From Paraglaciecola sp. L3A3 (GTDB lineage Bacteria; Pseudomonadota; Gammaproteobacteria; Enterobacterales; Alteromonadaceae), in NCBI RefSeq assembly GCF_009796765.1, contig NZ_CP047023.1, forward strand, positions 2,835,501 through 2,899,500: a DNA stretch of 64,000 bases, read 5' to 3'. This document shows, one piece after another, positions 20,084 to 28,008 of this stretch. Positions within the stretch are counted from its first letter, which is position 1; every line of letters begins with the position of its first letter. The notes under the pieces are model-generated. The model saw only the letters and a program-made list of their open reading frames with translations. It was not told the origin of the DNA and ran no database searches. A program made the position numbers and the translations under genes.

Positions 20084-20944
20084 TTAACCAGATTTCAAAA
20101 GTACTTCACTACGATACTTTTTAGGTGTAACCGAAAACTGTTTTTTAAATTGAGCAATAAAATGAGATGGGCTAGAAAAATGTAATTCATAGCTGATTTC
20201 GGTAATCGATTTTTCACTTTGGCTGATCATTCTGGCGGCACTGTACAACTTATGTTTTAAGTTGTACTCCGAATAGTTACAACGAAACACACTTTTAAAT
20301 AACCGAGAGAAATAGGCCGGTGATAAATAACACTTTTCAGCTGCTTGATTAAGCGATAATTCAACTGAAGGATTATGTCTAAACAAATCAATTATAGGTT
20401 GTAATTTTTTAAACCCAGGGCTTTTAGCAATCGGTTTATTGTCTTGTAGATCAACAGTATGAGAAAACTCAGCTATCCATAAAATTATTGTTTTTAGTAA
20501 GTTTAAACTCAGGGGACTATGCGGATCCCGCAGGTAACATTGATGTAGCCAAGCCAACTGTTGCTGCACAACCTGTATATGTTCAGGCTCCAAGCGCAAA
20601 TGTAAGGCTTGATTAAACACACCTCTTACATGAATAAAATCTTCATGATCAAATAGAGCAGGTAAAAATTGCAAAATGTACCAAGACTTTTCACCATCAG
20701 CACAATCAAAGTTGTGTGTTTCTATCGCGGGCGTAAACACTATATCGTTGTCTTGCAGGTTTGACTCCCCCTGACTATAAAAGTACTGGCCAGTGATGGA
20801 TTCAAACAGAATAAATTCATGTACTTCATGAAAATGCATAAAACAACTATATGGATCTTGTGCTTGATAAACCACTTTATGAATTTCAAATAGATGACTT
20901 TTTTCTATACAAAAAGGTTCACAATATACTCTTTGTGCTTTCAT
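20084..20944 (-). CDS. AraC family transcriptional regulator
   Basis: The 286-residue protein has an N-terminal cupin-type sensing domain (about 20-110, FHEVHEFILFE, FDCADGEKSWYILQF). The C-terminal pair of helix-turn-helix motifs covers about residues 180-282 (LSLNQAAEKCYLSPAYFSRLFKSVF, SITEISYELHFSSPSHFIAQFKKQF). It is divergent from the alcohol dehydrogenase gene across 165 bases, so it very likely controls the dehydrogenase-esterase-P450-ferredoxin-reductase genes in response to a sugar-type ligand. The ligand is not known from sequence. Confidence 0.88.
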   Translation of the reverse strand: MKAQRVYCEPFCIEKSHLFEIHKVVYQAQDPYSCFMHFHEVHEFILFESITGQYFYSQGESNLQDNDIVFTPAIETHNFDCADGEKSWYILQFLPALFDHEDFIHVRGVFNQALHLRLEPEHIQVVQQQLAWLHQCYLRDPHSPLSLNLLKTIILWIAEFSHTVDLQDNKPIAKSPGFKKLQPIIDLFRHNPSVELSLNQAAEKCYLSPAYFSRLFKSVFRCNYSEYNLKHKLYSAARMISQSEKSITEISYELHFSSPSHFIAQFKKQFSVTPKKYRSEVLLKSG

Positions 20945-21109
20945 TCATTTCACACATGATTCTGTTATAAAAAATAAAATTATCACAGTCTTAAACAATT
21001 CAACATCAAATAAATGACATTTTTTAATAAATAACTGACAGTAATTGCAAGCTATACTATGTTTCAATTCACCTCCATTATTTTTACAATTTTTTAAAGA
21101 GTCCCAAGT

Positions 21110-22234
21110 ATGATCACATCTAAAGCAGTTATCTCTGACGGCAAAGGCAATTATCAAGTTGATACAATACAAATTGGCGAATGTGCCGACAATGAAGTAT
21201 TAGTGAAAATTGTCGCAGCTGGTATATGTCATACAGACTGGGACTCAATCCAGACTTGGAACAAAAATTTTATCGTGGGTCATGAAGGGGCTGGCTATGT
21301 TCACTCTGTCGGTAAAAACGTAACAAAAGTGGCGGTTGGCGATAAAGTCATTTTAAACTGGGCAATTCCCTGTGGCCATTGTTTCCAATGTAATGAAGGC
21401 AATGTGCATATTTGCGAAACCAACTCCCCTGTTTGTGGCTGTGGTCTTGAAGGGCACGCAAAAATAGAGTCGTCTACCCACAACAATCAACCAATTGAAC
21501 GTTCATTTCATTTAGGTGCCATGAGTGAATATGCCATGGTTAAACAAGAAGCTGTGGTAAAACTGATTCATGACATTCCTTTTGCTGCCGCCTCAATTGT
21601 TGGTTGTGGAGTAATGACAGGCTGGGGTTCAGTGGTTAACGCGGCGAATGTAAAAGCAGGCTCTACTGTCTGTGTTATAGGTTGTGGTGGTGTGGGTCTA
21701 AATGTGATCCAAGGAGCTAAAAACTCAGGAGCGGCAAAAATTATTGCCATCGATATTGCACAAAACCGTATTGACCAAGCAAAAGAATTTGGCGCCACTC
21801 ATGGCGTCATTTCAGAAAAAGACGATATTGATTTTGTCAAAGTAAAACAACAAGTCATGTCTATAAATGGTGGACGAGGTGCAGACTACGCATTTGAATG
21901 TACTGCTATCCCTGCCCTAGGCTCTGCGCCTTTAACCCTTATTCGAAGTGCAGGAACAGCTGTACAAGTTAGTGGTATAGAGCAGCGTATCGATTTTGAT
22001 TGTGAATTATTCGAATGGGATAAAATTTACATTAACCCTTTATATGGCATGTGTAACCCTGAGCGTGATTTTCCACGAGTATTAGATTTATATACACAAG
22101 GTAAACTTAAGCTCGAAGAGTTAGTTACCAAAACCTATCGATTAGAAGATATAGCGCAAGGCTTTGATGATTTATTAAATGGCCGGATTGCTAAAGGTGT
22201 GGTGTTAATGGATACCGCTGAAGGTTCAAATTAA
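21110..22234 (+). CDS. Zinc-dependent alcohol dehydrogenase (class III / formaldehyde dehydrogenase-like)
   Basis: The 374-residue medium-chain dehydrogenase has the catalytic zinc ligands C40 (AAGICHTDWDS), H58 (VGHEGAG) and C166 (VGCGVMTGWG). Structural zinc ligands C88, C91, C94 and C102 are in CGHCFQCNEGNVHIC. The Rossmann motif is IGCGGVGLNV. Its class III-like features suggest oxidation of S-hydroxymethyl-glutathione (formaldehyde) or of a sugar or sugar-aldehyde. It is the first gene of the run ending at the ferredoxin reductase, with the esterase 10 bases downstream. Next to a P450 that would release formaldehyde, detoxification is the natural reading. Confidence 0.88.
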   Translation: MITSKAVISDGKGNYQVDTIQIGECADNEVLVKIVAAGICHTDWDSIQTWNKNFIVGHEGAGYVHSVGKNVTKVAVGDKVILNWAIPCGHCFQCNEGNVHICETNSPVCGCGLEGHAKIESSTHNNQPIERSFHLGAMSEYAMVKQEAVVKLIHDIPFAAASIVGCGVMTGWGSVVNAANVKAGSTVCVIGCGGVGLNVIQGAKNSGAAKIIAIDIAQNRIDQAKEFGATHGVISEKDDIDFVKVKQQVMSINGGRGADYAFECTAIPALGSAPLTLIRSAGTAVQVSGIEQRIDFDCELFEWDKIYINPLYGMCNPERDFPRVLDLYTQGKLKLEELVTKTYRLEDIAQGFDDLLNGRIAKGVVLMDTAEGSN

Positions 22235-22244
22235 GGGTTAAATA

Positions 22245-23045
22245 ATGACTGTCACTCGTATTGAAAAATCTAATCCCAAGTATGCTCGGAAAAATACATT
22301 AACCTTAACCTTGCACTCAGATAATCTAAACCGTCGTCAAGATGTCACGGTTTATAATCCCTACAGCCAACAGAAGGACTTACCCATTGTCATATTGTTA
22401 CATGGTGTATATGGCAATAACTGGGTCTGGATGGATTTAGGTGGTGCTCACCAAGTATACGAAAACTTACGTAAACAAGGTTTAAGTGAATTTGTATTAG
22501 TCATGCCGTCTGATGGCGGTATCTGGGAAGGTTCTGGTTATTTACCGCTGCAACAACATGGCAATTTTGAAAAATGGATCATGGATGATGTAATTAATAC
22601 TGTTATAGACACAGTGGACTCTGTAAGTAGCGATAGCAATTTATATATAAGCGGCTTATCTATGGGTGGTTTCGGAGCCTTACGTTTAGGGGCTAAATAT
22701 GCAAAACGATTCAGTGGTATATCTGCCCACTCTTCTATTACTAAAGTGGAAGATCTCGCTATTTTTACCGACGTACCTTTAAGCCAATATCAAACTGCCG
22801 ATGCCAATGAGTCAGACATTATTTACTGGTGCCAACAAAATAAAGCCGATCTCCCACCTTTACGATTAGATTGTGGCACCAGTGACGATTTAATTGAAAG
22901 TAATCGAGATTTAGTCAGCAAACTACAAGCGGCTAAAATTCTTCATCAATATCAAGAATTAGCGGGCTGTCATGAATGGGAATATTGGAATAAAAACCTA
23001 GTAAAAACATTGCACTTCTTCAACCAAATAGAAACAAACCGTTAA
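22245..23045 (+). CDS. Esterase D-type alpha/beta hydrolase (S-formylglutathione hydrolase-like)
   Basis: The 266-residue cytosolic alpha/beta hydrolase has nucleophile S139 in GLSMGGFGALRLG, an acid D214 or D215 in CGTSDDLIESN, and H243 in GCHEWEYW. The oxyanion region is LLHGVYGNNW. It belongs to the esterase D/S-formylglutathione hydrolase fold. Ten bases separate it from the dehydrogenase gene. That pairing mirrors the classical glutathione-dependent formaldehyde route: dehydrogenase makes S-formylglutathione, hydrolase releases formate. It could instead be a carbohydrate acyl-esterase; both readings remain open. Confidence 0.8.
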   Translation: MTVTRIEKSNPKYARKNTLTLTLHSDNLNRRQDVTVYNPYSQQKDLPIVILLHGVYGNNWVWMDLGGAHQVYENLRKQGLSEFVLVMPSDGGIWEGSGYLPLQQHGNFEKWIMDDVINTVIDTVDSVSSDSNLYISGLSMGGFGALRLGAKYAKRFSGISAHSSITKVEDLAIFTDVPLSQYQTADANESDIIYWCQQNKADLPPLRLDCGTSDDLIESNRDLVSKLQAAKILHQYQELAGCHEWEYWNKNLVKTLHFFNQIETNR

Positions 23046-23153
23046 CAAGACAAAATTACGATACTTTTAGCCAAATTGATGGCATAAATACTATTTAAAT
23101 AACATTATTATGTCATTACCAGTACAGATTGACATACATTAAATGAGGGCGTC

Positions 23154-24311
23154 ATGAAAATAAGCGACATTAAAGATCCTTTTGTAGAAGCAAGACAACA
23201 AAAAGGTTATGCACAAGTAAGTGATCAAGATGATCCCGTCACCATGATGTTAAGACTTAAAGACGTCAGAAAATGTGCACATAATGCTAAAACCTTTAGC
23301 TCGGAAGATATTCCTGGACGCATAGTGGTGCCGTCTGAAGTGAACATTCGTACTACCAGACAAATTCCATTTGAAGTGGATCCTCCAAAACATAAAGGGT
23401 TTAGAGGCCTACTTGACCCATGGTTTAAACGTCCACTGGAAGACGACTACAAACAAAAACTTCATAGCATTGTTGATAAATTAGTGACTGAAAATTTGGC
23501 TGGTAATTCAGTTGAAGTGATTAAAGAATTTTCTTTAGTTCTGCAATCTAGAGCTCTGACTTTATTACTTAACACCCCCTTTGAAGACTCAAAATTATGG
23601 ATCAGCTGGGGAACTCACGTATTTAGAAGTGAAGGCGATGCCTTAGACGGCGACAAAGCACAAGTATTATACGATTACCTCGATGAGAAACTTGACGAAG
23701 CTCTAGCTAATCCAAGTGACGACTTATTTTCTGTATTATTGGGCGCAGAAGTCGATGGTAAAAAAATGAGCAAAGAAGAAGCCAAAGGTGTACTCATATT
23801 AACTTTTGCTGGCGGCAGAGACACAGTTATCAATGCAGTATCAAATACCATTGCTTATTTAGCTGACCACCCTGAATCATTGCAACGTTTACGTGATGAG
23901 CCAGAAATCAGAGGCCGAGCAATTGAAGAATTTATTCGTTATTTCTCCCCTCTTACCCATATGGGCCGAGTAGTAAAAGAAGACACTCAAGTCTGCGAAC
24001 ATGCAGCCAAAGCCGACACTCGCATATCTCTGTGTTGGGCGTCAGCTAACCGTGATGAAACGGTATTTGAAAACCCGAACGAAATTGTACTAGACCGCAA
24101 ATTAAACCCCCATGTAGGGTTTGGTTTTAGTCATCATAACTGCCTTGGCGCCACCCATGCACGGCAGATATTAAGCACCTTGATTGATGTGTTTTGTGAA
24201 AAAGTCAGCACCATAGATTTACTAGACGCCCAAGATAATATCGAGCATTGGGACGATTTCGACCGTAAAGTAGGTTATGAAAACCTAACGGTTAAATTTA
24301 ATAAAGCATAA
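23154..24311 (+). CDS. Cytochrome P450 (CYP236-type, probable 6-O-methyl-galactose demethylase)
   Basis: The 385-residue soluble bacterial P450 has the I-helix oxygen-activation motif AGGRDT (219-224), K-helix EFIR (259-262, the ExxR pair) and heme loop GFGFSHHNCLGA with thiolate C330. It is followed by a ferredoxin gene and a ferredoxin reductase gene, giving a complete class I electron chain in one operon. Established knowledge: P450s in such three-gene sets in marine agar/porphyran degraders oxidatively demethylate 6-O-methyl-D-galactose, releasing formaldehyde. Substrate assignment here rests on context. GAGGGCGTC supplies the ribosome site. Confidence 0.88.
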   Translation: MKISDIKDPFVEARQQKGYAQVSDQDDPVTMMLRLKDVRKCAHNAKTFSSEDIPGRIVVPSEVNIRTTRQIPFEVDPPKHKGFRGLLDPWFKRPLEDDYKQKLHSIVDKLVTENLAGNSVEVIKEFSLVLQSRALTLLLNTPFEDSKLWISWGTHVFRSEGDALDGDKAQVLYDYLDEKLDEALANPSDDLFSVLLGAEVDGKKMSKEEAKGVLILTFAGGRDTVINAVSNTIAYLADHPESLQRLRDEPEIRGRAIEEFIRYFSPLTHMGRVVKEDTQVCEHAAKADTRISLCWASANRDETVFENPNEIVLDRKLNPHVGFGFSHHNCLGATHARQILSTLIDVFCEKVSTIDLLDAQDNIEHWDDFDRKVGYENLTVKFNKA

Positions 24312-24339
24312 ACCTAAACAAATAAGCGAGAATATCAAA

Positions 24340-24648
24340 ATGGCAAAAATTACATTTATTACCCAAGACAACGAAAGTATCACCCTAGAAGCTGATTCAG
24401 GCTCTGTAATGGCCCTAGCGGTAGAAAATGGTGTAAAAGGTATTGATGGCGACTGTGGCGGCGTTTGTTCATGTGCAACATGCCATGTACACGTTAACCC
24501 TAGCCAAGTAGCCCAAGCTGGCGAAGCCAGTGAAATTGAAGCAGACATGTTAGAGTTATCTGATAACGCTAACGAATTCAGTCGCTTATGCTGTCAAATT
24601 GAAATTACACAAGACTTAGATGGTCTAGAACTAACTGTAGCTAACTAA
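24340..24648 (+). CDS. [2Fe-2S] ferredoxin
   Basis: The 102-residue adrenodoxin/putidaredoxin-type ferredoxin has the cluster ligands in CGGVCSCATC (C-x5-C-x2-C pattern) and a fourth cysteine in SRLCCQI. The MALAVENGVKGIDGDCGG segment is typical. It would carry electrons from the reductase encoded immediately downstream to the P450 encoded 28 bases upstream. The protein is cytosolic. Length and cysteine spacing are fully standard. Confidence 0.95.
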   Translation: MAKITFITQDNESITLEADSGSVMALAVENGVKGIDGDCGGVCSCATCHVHVNPSQVAQAGEASEIEADMLELSDNANEFSRLCCQIEITQDLDGLELTVAN

Positions 24649-24653
24649 TAGAA

Positions 24654-25910
24654 ATGGTGCCCTCGATGGTTGTAAGTGAAGAAAAGTGTATTGTCATTGG
24701 TGCCAGTCATGCTGGCGTTAATTTAGCATTTGCCCTACGCAAAGAAGGTTGGCAAGGTGAAATCAAATTATTTGATGCAGACCCGACTCTACCTTACCAC
24801 CGTCCACCATTATCAAAAGCTTATTTGACCAGTGACGATGGCATAGAAAAAAACCTATTAAAATCAGCTGATAGTTATCTAAAAGAAAACATTTCTCTGA
24901 ATTTAGGCGTATCTATTACCGCGATAGACACAGCGAACAAAACCATCACTACTAGTGCTGGTGAACAACACAGTTATACCAAACTAGTGATTGCCACAGG
25001 TGCACGACCTTTTATCCCACCGATTGAAGGAATTAATAATGCTTCTAACTTGTACCCATTGCGTACAGCGGCTGATGTCACTAATATTCGTCAAGCTTTA
25101 GAGCAAAGTACCAGCAAACAAGTAGTAATAATTGGTGGTGGTTATATAGGCCTTGAAACCGCAGCTTCTATGAAAAAATTAGGTGCGACAGTCACAGTAT
25201 TAGAACGTGAAGAACGAATTCTTGCCCGTGTCACCGCGCCTATAATGTCTGAGTTTTTTCAGAAATTGCATGCTGAAAATGGTGTTGAAGTACTAACCCA
25301 AAAAGACGTATCTTCAATCGTCACTAGTGATAACAAAAATATTGTCAGTTGTTCTGATGGTAGCCAATACCCAGCCGATCTAATTGTGGTAGGAGTCGGT
25401 ATTCGAGTGAATAGCGAACTAGCAGCAACAGCAGGCTTAACCATAGAAAACGGTATAGCGGTTGACGGGGCAGCACGTACCAGTGATAACGACATATACT
25501 CAATTGGCGATTGTAGTTTTCATCACAACCCCCACTACGACCGTAACATCCGTTTAGAGTCAGTACAAAATGCGGTAGATCAAGCAAAAATAGCTGCAGC
25601 TTCTATCTGTGGCAAAGATGTCAATTACGATACTTTACCTTGGTTCTGGTCTGATCAATACGACGTGAAATTACAAATGGTGGGCCTATCTCAAGGCTAC
25701 AATAAAATATTAGTTCGACAAGAGCCCAGTGAAGGGCATAAATTTTCAGTCTGGTATTTTAAAGACGACACGCTTTTAGCAGTAGACTCAGTCAATAATG
25801 CGAAAGCTTATGTAGTAGGTACTAAATTTATAAAAGGTGGAGACAAGGTAGATCAAGCTAAACTTGTTGACCCTGAAGTAGAATTTAAACCTGCTAATTT
25901 ACTCGTTTAA
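24654..25910 (+). CDS. FAD-dependent NAD(P)H-ferredoxin reductase
   Basis: The 418-residue reductase belongs to the rhodocoxin/putidaredoxin reductase family. The FAD motif is IGASHAGVNLAFALR, the NAD(P)H motif is IIGGGYIGLETAASM, and the second FAD-contact motif is DNDIYSIGDCS. LPYHRPPLSKAYL near the N-terminus is typical of this group. It passes electrons from NAD(P)H to the adjacent ferredoxin and thus to the P450. It starts 5 bases after the ferredoxin stop (ATG at 24654; ATG 24666 is an alternative). A strong terminator follows. Confidence 0.93.
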   Translation: MVPSMVVSEEKCIVIGASHAGVNLAFALRKEGWQGEIKLFDADPTLPYHRPPLSKAYLTSDDGIEKNLLKSADSYLKENISLNLGVSITAIDTANKTITTSAGEQHSYTKLVIATGARPFIPPIEGINNASNLYPLRTAADVTNIRQALEQSTSKQVVIIGGGYIGLETAASMKKLGATVTVLEREERILARVTAPIMSEFFQKLHAENGVEVLTQKDVSSIVTSDNKNIVSCSDGSQYPADLIVVGVGIRVNSELAATAGLTIENGIAVDGAARTSDNDIYSIGDCSFHHNPHYDRNIRLESVQNAVDQAKIAAASICGKDVNYDTLPWFWSDQYDVKLQMVGLSQGYNKILVRQEPSEGHKFSVWYFKDDTLLAVDSVNNAKAYVVGTKFIKGGDKVDQAKLVDPEVEFKPANLLV

Positions 25911-25930
25911 TCGTATTTATCATTCTTATT

Positions 25931-25957
25931 AAAAGGCTCGATTTCCGAGCCTTTTTT
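25931..25957 (+). terminator. Intrinsic terminator of the P450 operon
   Basis: AAAAGGCTCG / CGAGCCTTTT forms a 10-bp stem with a 5-base loop, followed by TTTTTT. It lies just after the ferredoxin reductase gene. Confidence 0.92.
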
Positions 25958-26066
25958 ATGGCAACTGATAATATTCAGCAGTCACATTCAAATTCCTCCT
26001 CAAAATACCAACGTTAATTCAATACCTTATATTTTTTACCGTACATATTTTTTACTAAAATTAACT

Positions 26067-26298
26067 AACCTGAGTTCTGGATAAGAAGTATCGTTCAAGA
26101 TAAATCTAACGAAATAATTCAATAATATAATAACGTTCGTCCAAATCACCTCACTTGAATGCTCACTCGGTGACGAAATTTTTCGTGGATAGCAAGGGAG
26201 ATTGTCGTAAGTAATAACGTGTTATTGCTAGACAATCCAATGTCGCTAGGCACAAAAAGAGCGTTATCGAGAGGTTCTGCTTATCCAGTATTCAGGTT
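26067..26298. mobile_element. MITE-like element, copy B, with AACT target duplication
   Basis: This 232-bp element has the same terminal inverted repeats as copy A, here in opposite orientation (AACCTGAGTTCTGGATAAG on the left, AACCTGAATACTGGATAAG on the reverse complement of the right end). A perfect 4-bp duplication AACT flanks it (26063-26066 and 26299-26302). Internal blocks such as CGGTGACGAAATTTTT, CTAGACAATCCAA and GCTAGGCACAAAAAGAGCG are shared with copy A. It lies 116 bases upstream of a decayed pilin gene and encodes no protein. Confidence 0.88.
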
Positions 26299-26414
26299 AA
26301 CTATTTAGACTGAAATATAGTTTTATCAGAATTGAAATCTCGATACAATTTTCACAATAACTGGCTTTTTTACTTTAAAAGCTAGCTGAAATATATGCAG
26401 AAGAAAAGAATAAC

Positions 26415-26947
26415 ATGGCTGCCATCACACCATTGAAAATAAACAAACAAAGTGGATTTACTTTAATTGAATTAATAATCGTCATTATTATTTTGGGTAT
26501 ATTGGCTGTCACTGCCGCTCCCAAATTTATCGATATGAGTGGTGAAGCTAATATAGCAATATTAAAAAGTGTCGGTGGTGCGATTAAATCATCTGGTCAA
26601 TTAGTCTATGCCAAAGCAAGTATACAAGGGTTGGATAGTACGGAACTTGCCAATGTAGGCTTAGACGGTGACGGAACGTCTGACATAGAAACTAGATATG
26701 GCTATCCTAGTGGTTCGCGAAACAATGGTATTTCCAAAGCCATGAGCGATGATTTTGCCACGGATTGGATTTGGTCAACTAACAATTAAGGTAGTATTTT
26801 CTACCTAACCAAAGCTTCTTTTACTTGGACTTCAGGTGCTTACATAAACAAAAAACTATAATCGAAACTAATTGTTATTTGATTTATAACAGAGCGGCTC
26901 ATGCAGGTGACACACCAACAATTGAATATATCACCTCTGACTGTTAA
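26415..26947 (+). pseudogene. Broken MSHA-type type IV pilin gene
   Basis: The intact first part (124 codons) encodes a class III-like signal GFTLIELIIVIIILGILAVTAAPKF, written here in its recognisable parts GFTLIELI and ILGILAVTAAP, and a pilin body ending in WIWSTNN. A TAA (26787-26789) interrupts it. The same frame continues as GSIFYLTKASFTW...AYINKK, then loses register at an A-run near 26845-26856. From there a second frame gives a typical pilin tail with NCYLIYN and a final SDC, ending at TAA 26945-26947. One nonsense and one 1-base deletion thus separate it from a normal ~175-residue pilin with a C-terminal disulfide loop. Confidence 0.8.
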
Positions 26948-27242
26948 TCAACTACAACGAAAGTAGTAAAAAATAGACTGATTAACTACCTCCTATTCAA
27001 GGACGAAATGCATAAAGTGAACCAGTTTATTGGAACAAATTAGAACAGTTTTAGCTGGCCTGCGAAGCAGGTGAAAAACATGGACGTAGTGAATCAAAAC
27101 TTTCCAGAAGTTTTTGTCGAACCGCGGGGGTTCTCATCCCGACGCTTCGCCATAAATAAAAAAGGCCCAACGAACAACGTTGAATAGCAAAAAAGTCTCA
27201 ATTTGAAGTTAGTCATTATTGAAAAGTTACAGATAACTGAAC
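26948..27242. other. Gene-free region with a diverged tRNA-tail-like unit
   Basis: No gene is seen. On the minus strand, 27060-27180 holds a weaker relative of the 181-bp units next door. It contains CCCGCGGTTCGAC, a hairpin AAAACTT-CTGGA-AAGTTTT, and a terminator-like CAACG/CGTTG hairpin before a T-run (near 27160-27182). Confidence 0.5.
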
Positions 27243-27604
27243 GGGATGTACTCAGGCACGTCCGTGTGCCTGACCCTTCGGGCGCCAGAGGCGGTACAAA
27301 ATGTTCCAGACATTTTGTCGAACCGCGGGGCTTCTCACCCTCGCTAGTTGAATTAAATGACTAAATTCAAGGCAATAAAAAACCCGCAACAAGTGCGGGT
27401 TCTTCATATATGGCGGATAGCGAGGGATGTACTCAGGCACGTCCGTGTGCCTGACCCTTCGGGCGCCAGAGGCGGTACAAAATGTTCCAGACATTTTGTC
27501 GAACCGCGGGGCTTCTCACCCTCGCTAGTTGAATTAAATGACTAAATTCAAGGCAATAAAAAACCCGCAACAAGTGCGGGTTCTTCATATATGGCGGATA
27601 GCGA
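27243..27604 (-). repeat. Two tandem 181-bp repeats carrying the 3' tail of tRNA-Ser
   Basis: Units at 27243-27423 and 27424-27604 look identical by eye. Each carries a copy of the last ~18 bases of the tRNA-Ser gene (reading TCCCTCGCTATCCGCCA on the minus strand) and a terminator hairpin. It also carries stem-loops including GCGGT/ACCGC around ACAAAATGT/ACATTTTGT and CAGGCAC/GTGCCTG. The unit nearest the gene is continuous with the real tRNA. The layout resembles the tandem tRNA-tail repeats known downstream of E. coli tyrT. Short frames across the units are not genes. Confidence 0.9.
27556..27583 (-). terminator. Intrinsic terminator after tRNA-Ser (duplicated at 27375-27402)
   Basis: AACCCGCA / TGCGGGTT forms an 8-bp stem with loop CTTGT on the minus strand, followed by TTTTTTATT. 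An identical copy lies 181 bases further downstream in the tandem repeat. Confidence 0.9.
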
Positions 27605-27683
27605 GGGATTCGAACCCCCGGTACGTTTGACCGTACGTCTGATTTCAAGTCAGGTGCATTAAACCGAGCTCTGCCAGCTATCC
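27592..27683 (-). tRNA. tRNA-Ser(TGA)
   Basis: The 92-base class II tRNA has acceptor GGATAGC / GCTATCC, and a long variable arm with stem GTACG / CGTAC typical of serine. The anticodon loop CTTGAAA displays TGA. T-arm GGGTTCGAATCCC and an encoded GCCA end complete it. One outer pair of the anticodon stem is a C-A mismatch. It reads UCA codons, so if it is the only such tRNA in the genome it is essential. Confidence 0.93.
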
Positions 27684-27971
27684 GAACTGAGATGCGCATT
27701 CTAAAGACGTTTTTATTAGATGTAAAGCAGCAATCATCACCTAGTTTACTGACCGCTGAATAATTGAACAAATTGATGAAATTTAAGCTATTCCAATTAA
27801 ATCAACCCCAACTGATAAACGCAATGAACTATTTACAAAGCCTTATCTACCACAGTTTGTAAAGGTCATATATGGCCTTTACAATAACTATACAAAAAAA
27901 CTAAAGTTATTTAAAAAAAGCAACAAATACATGACCTTTAGATAAAAATTCATTATAGTTATCAAATGAAT

Positions 27972-27983
27972 ATTGTTAACAAT
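27972..27983. promoter_or_regulatory. Predicted GntR operator upstream of the PhoD-like gene
   Basis: The perfect palindrome ATTGTTAACAAT ends 25 bases before the ATG at 28009. The same 12-mer occurs at 35712-35723 and 36673-36684, with an 11/12 match at 38221-38232. It is the only clear feature in the 325-bp spacer between tRNA-Ser and this gene. Confidence 0.65.
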
Positions 27984-28008
27984 TACCAAAGATACAGGTA
28001 GATAAATA

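Noticed and set aside
20945..21109. Half-sites for AraC binding between the regulator and alcohol dehydrogenase genes
   Set aside because: No convincing direct repeat could be singled out in this AT-rich stretch.
27592..27683. Phage or island attachment site at tRNA-Ser
   Set aside because: The repeated 18-bp tail fits an integration footprint, but no integrase or phage gene is nearby and the copies form a regular tandem array.
27252..27771. Short frames across the tandem repeats near tRNA-Ser
   Set aside because: They only translate tRNA-tail repeat DNA and part of the tRNA itself; the units look like structured RNA, not protein.
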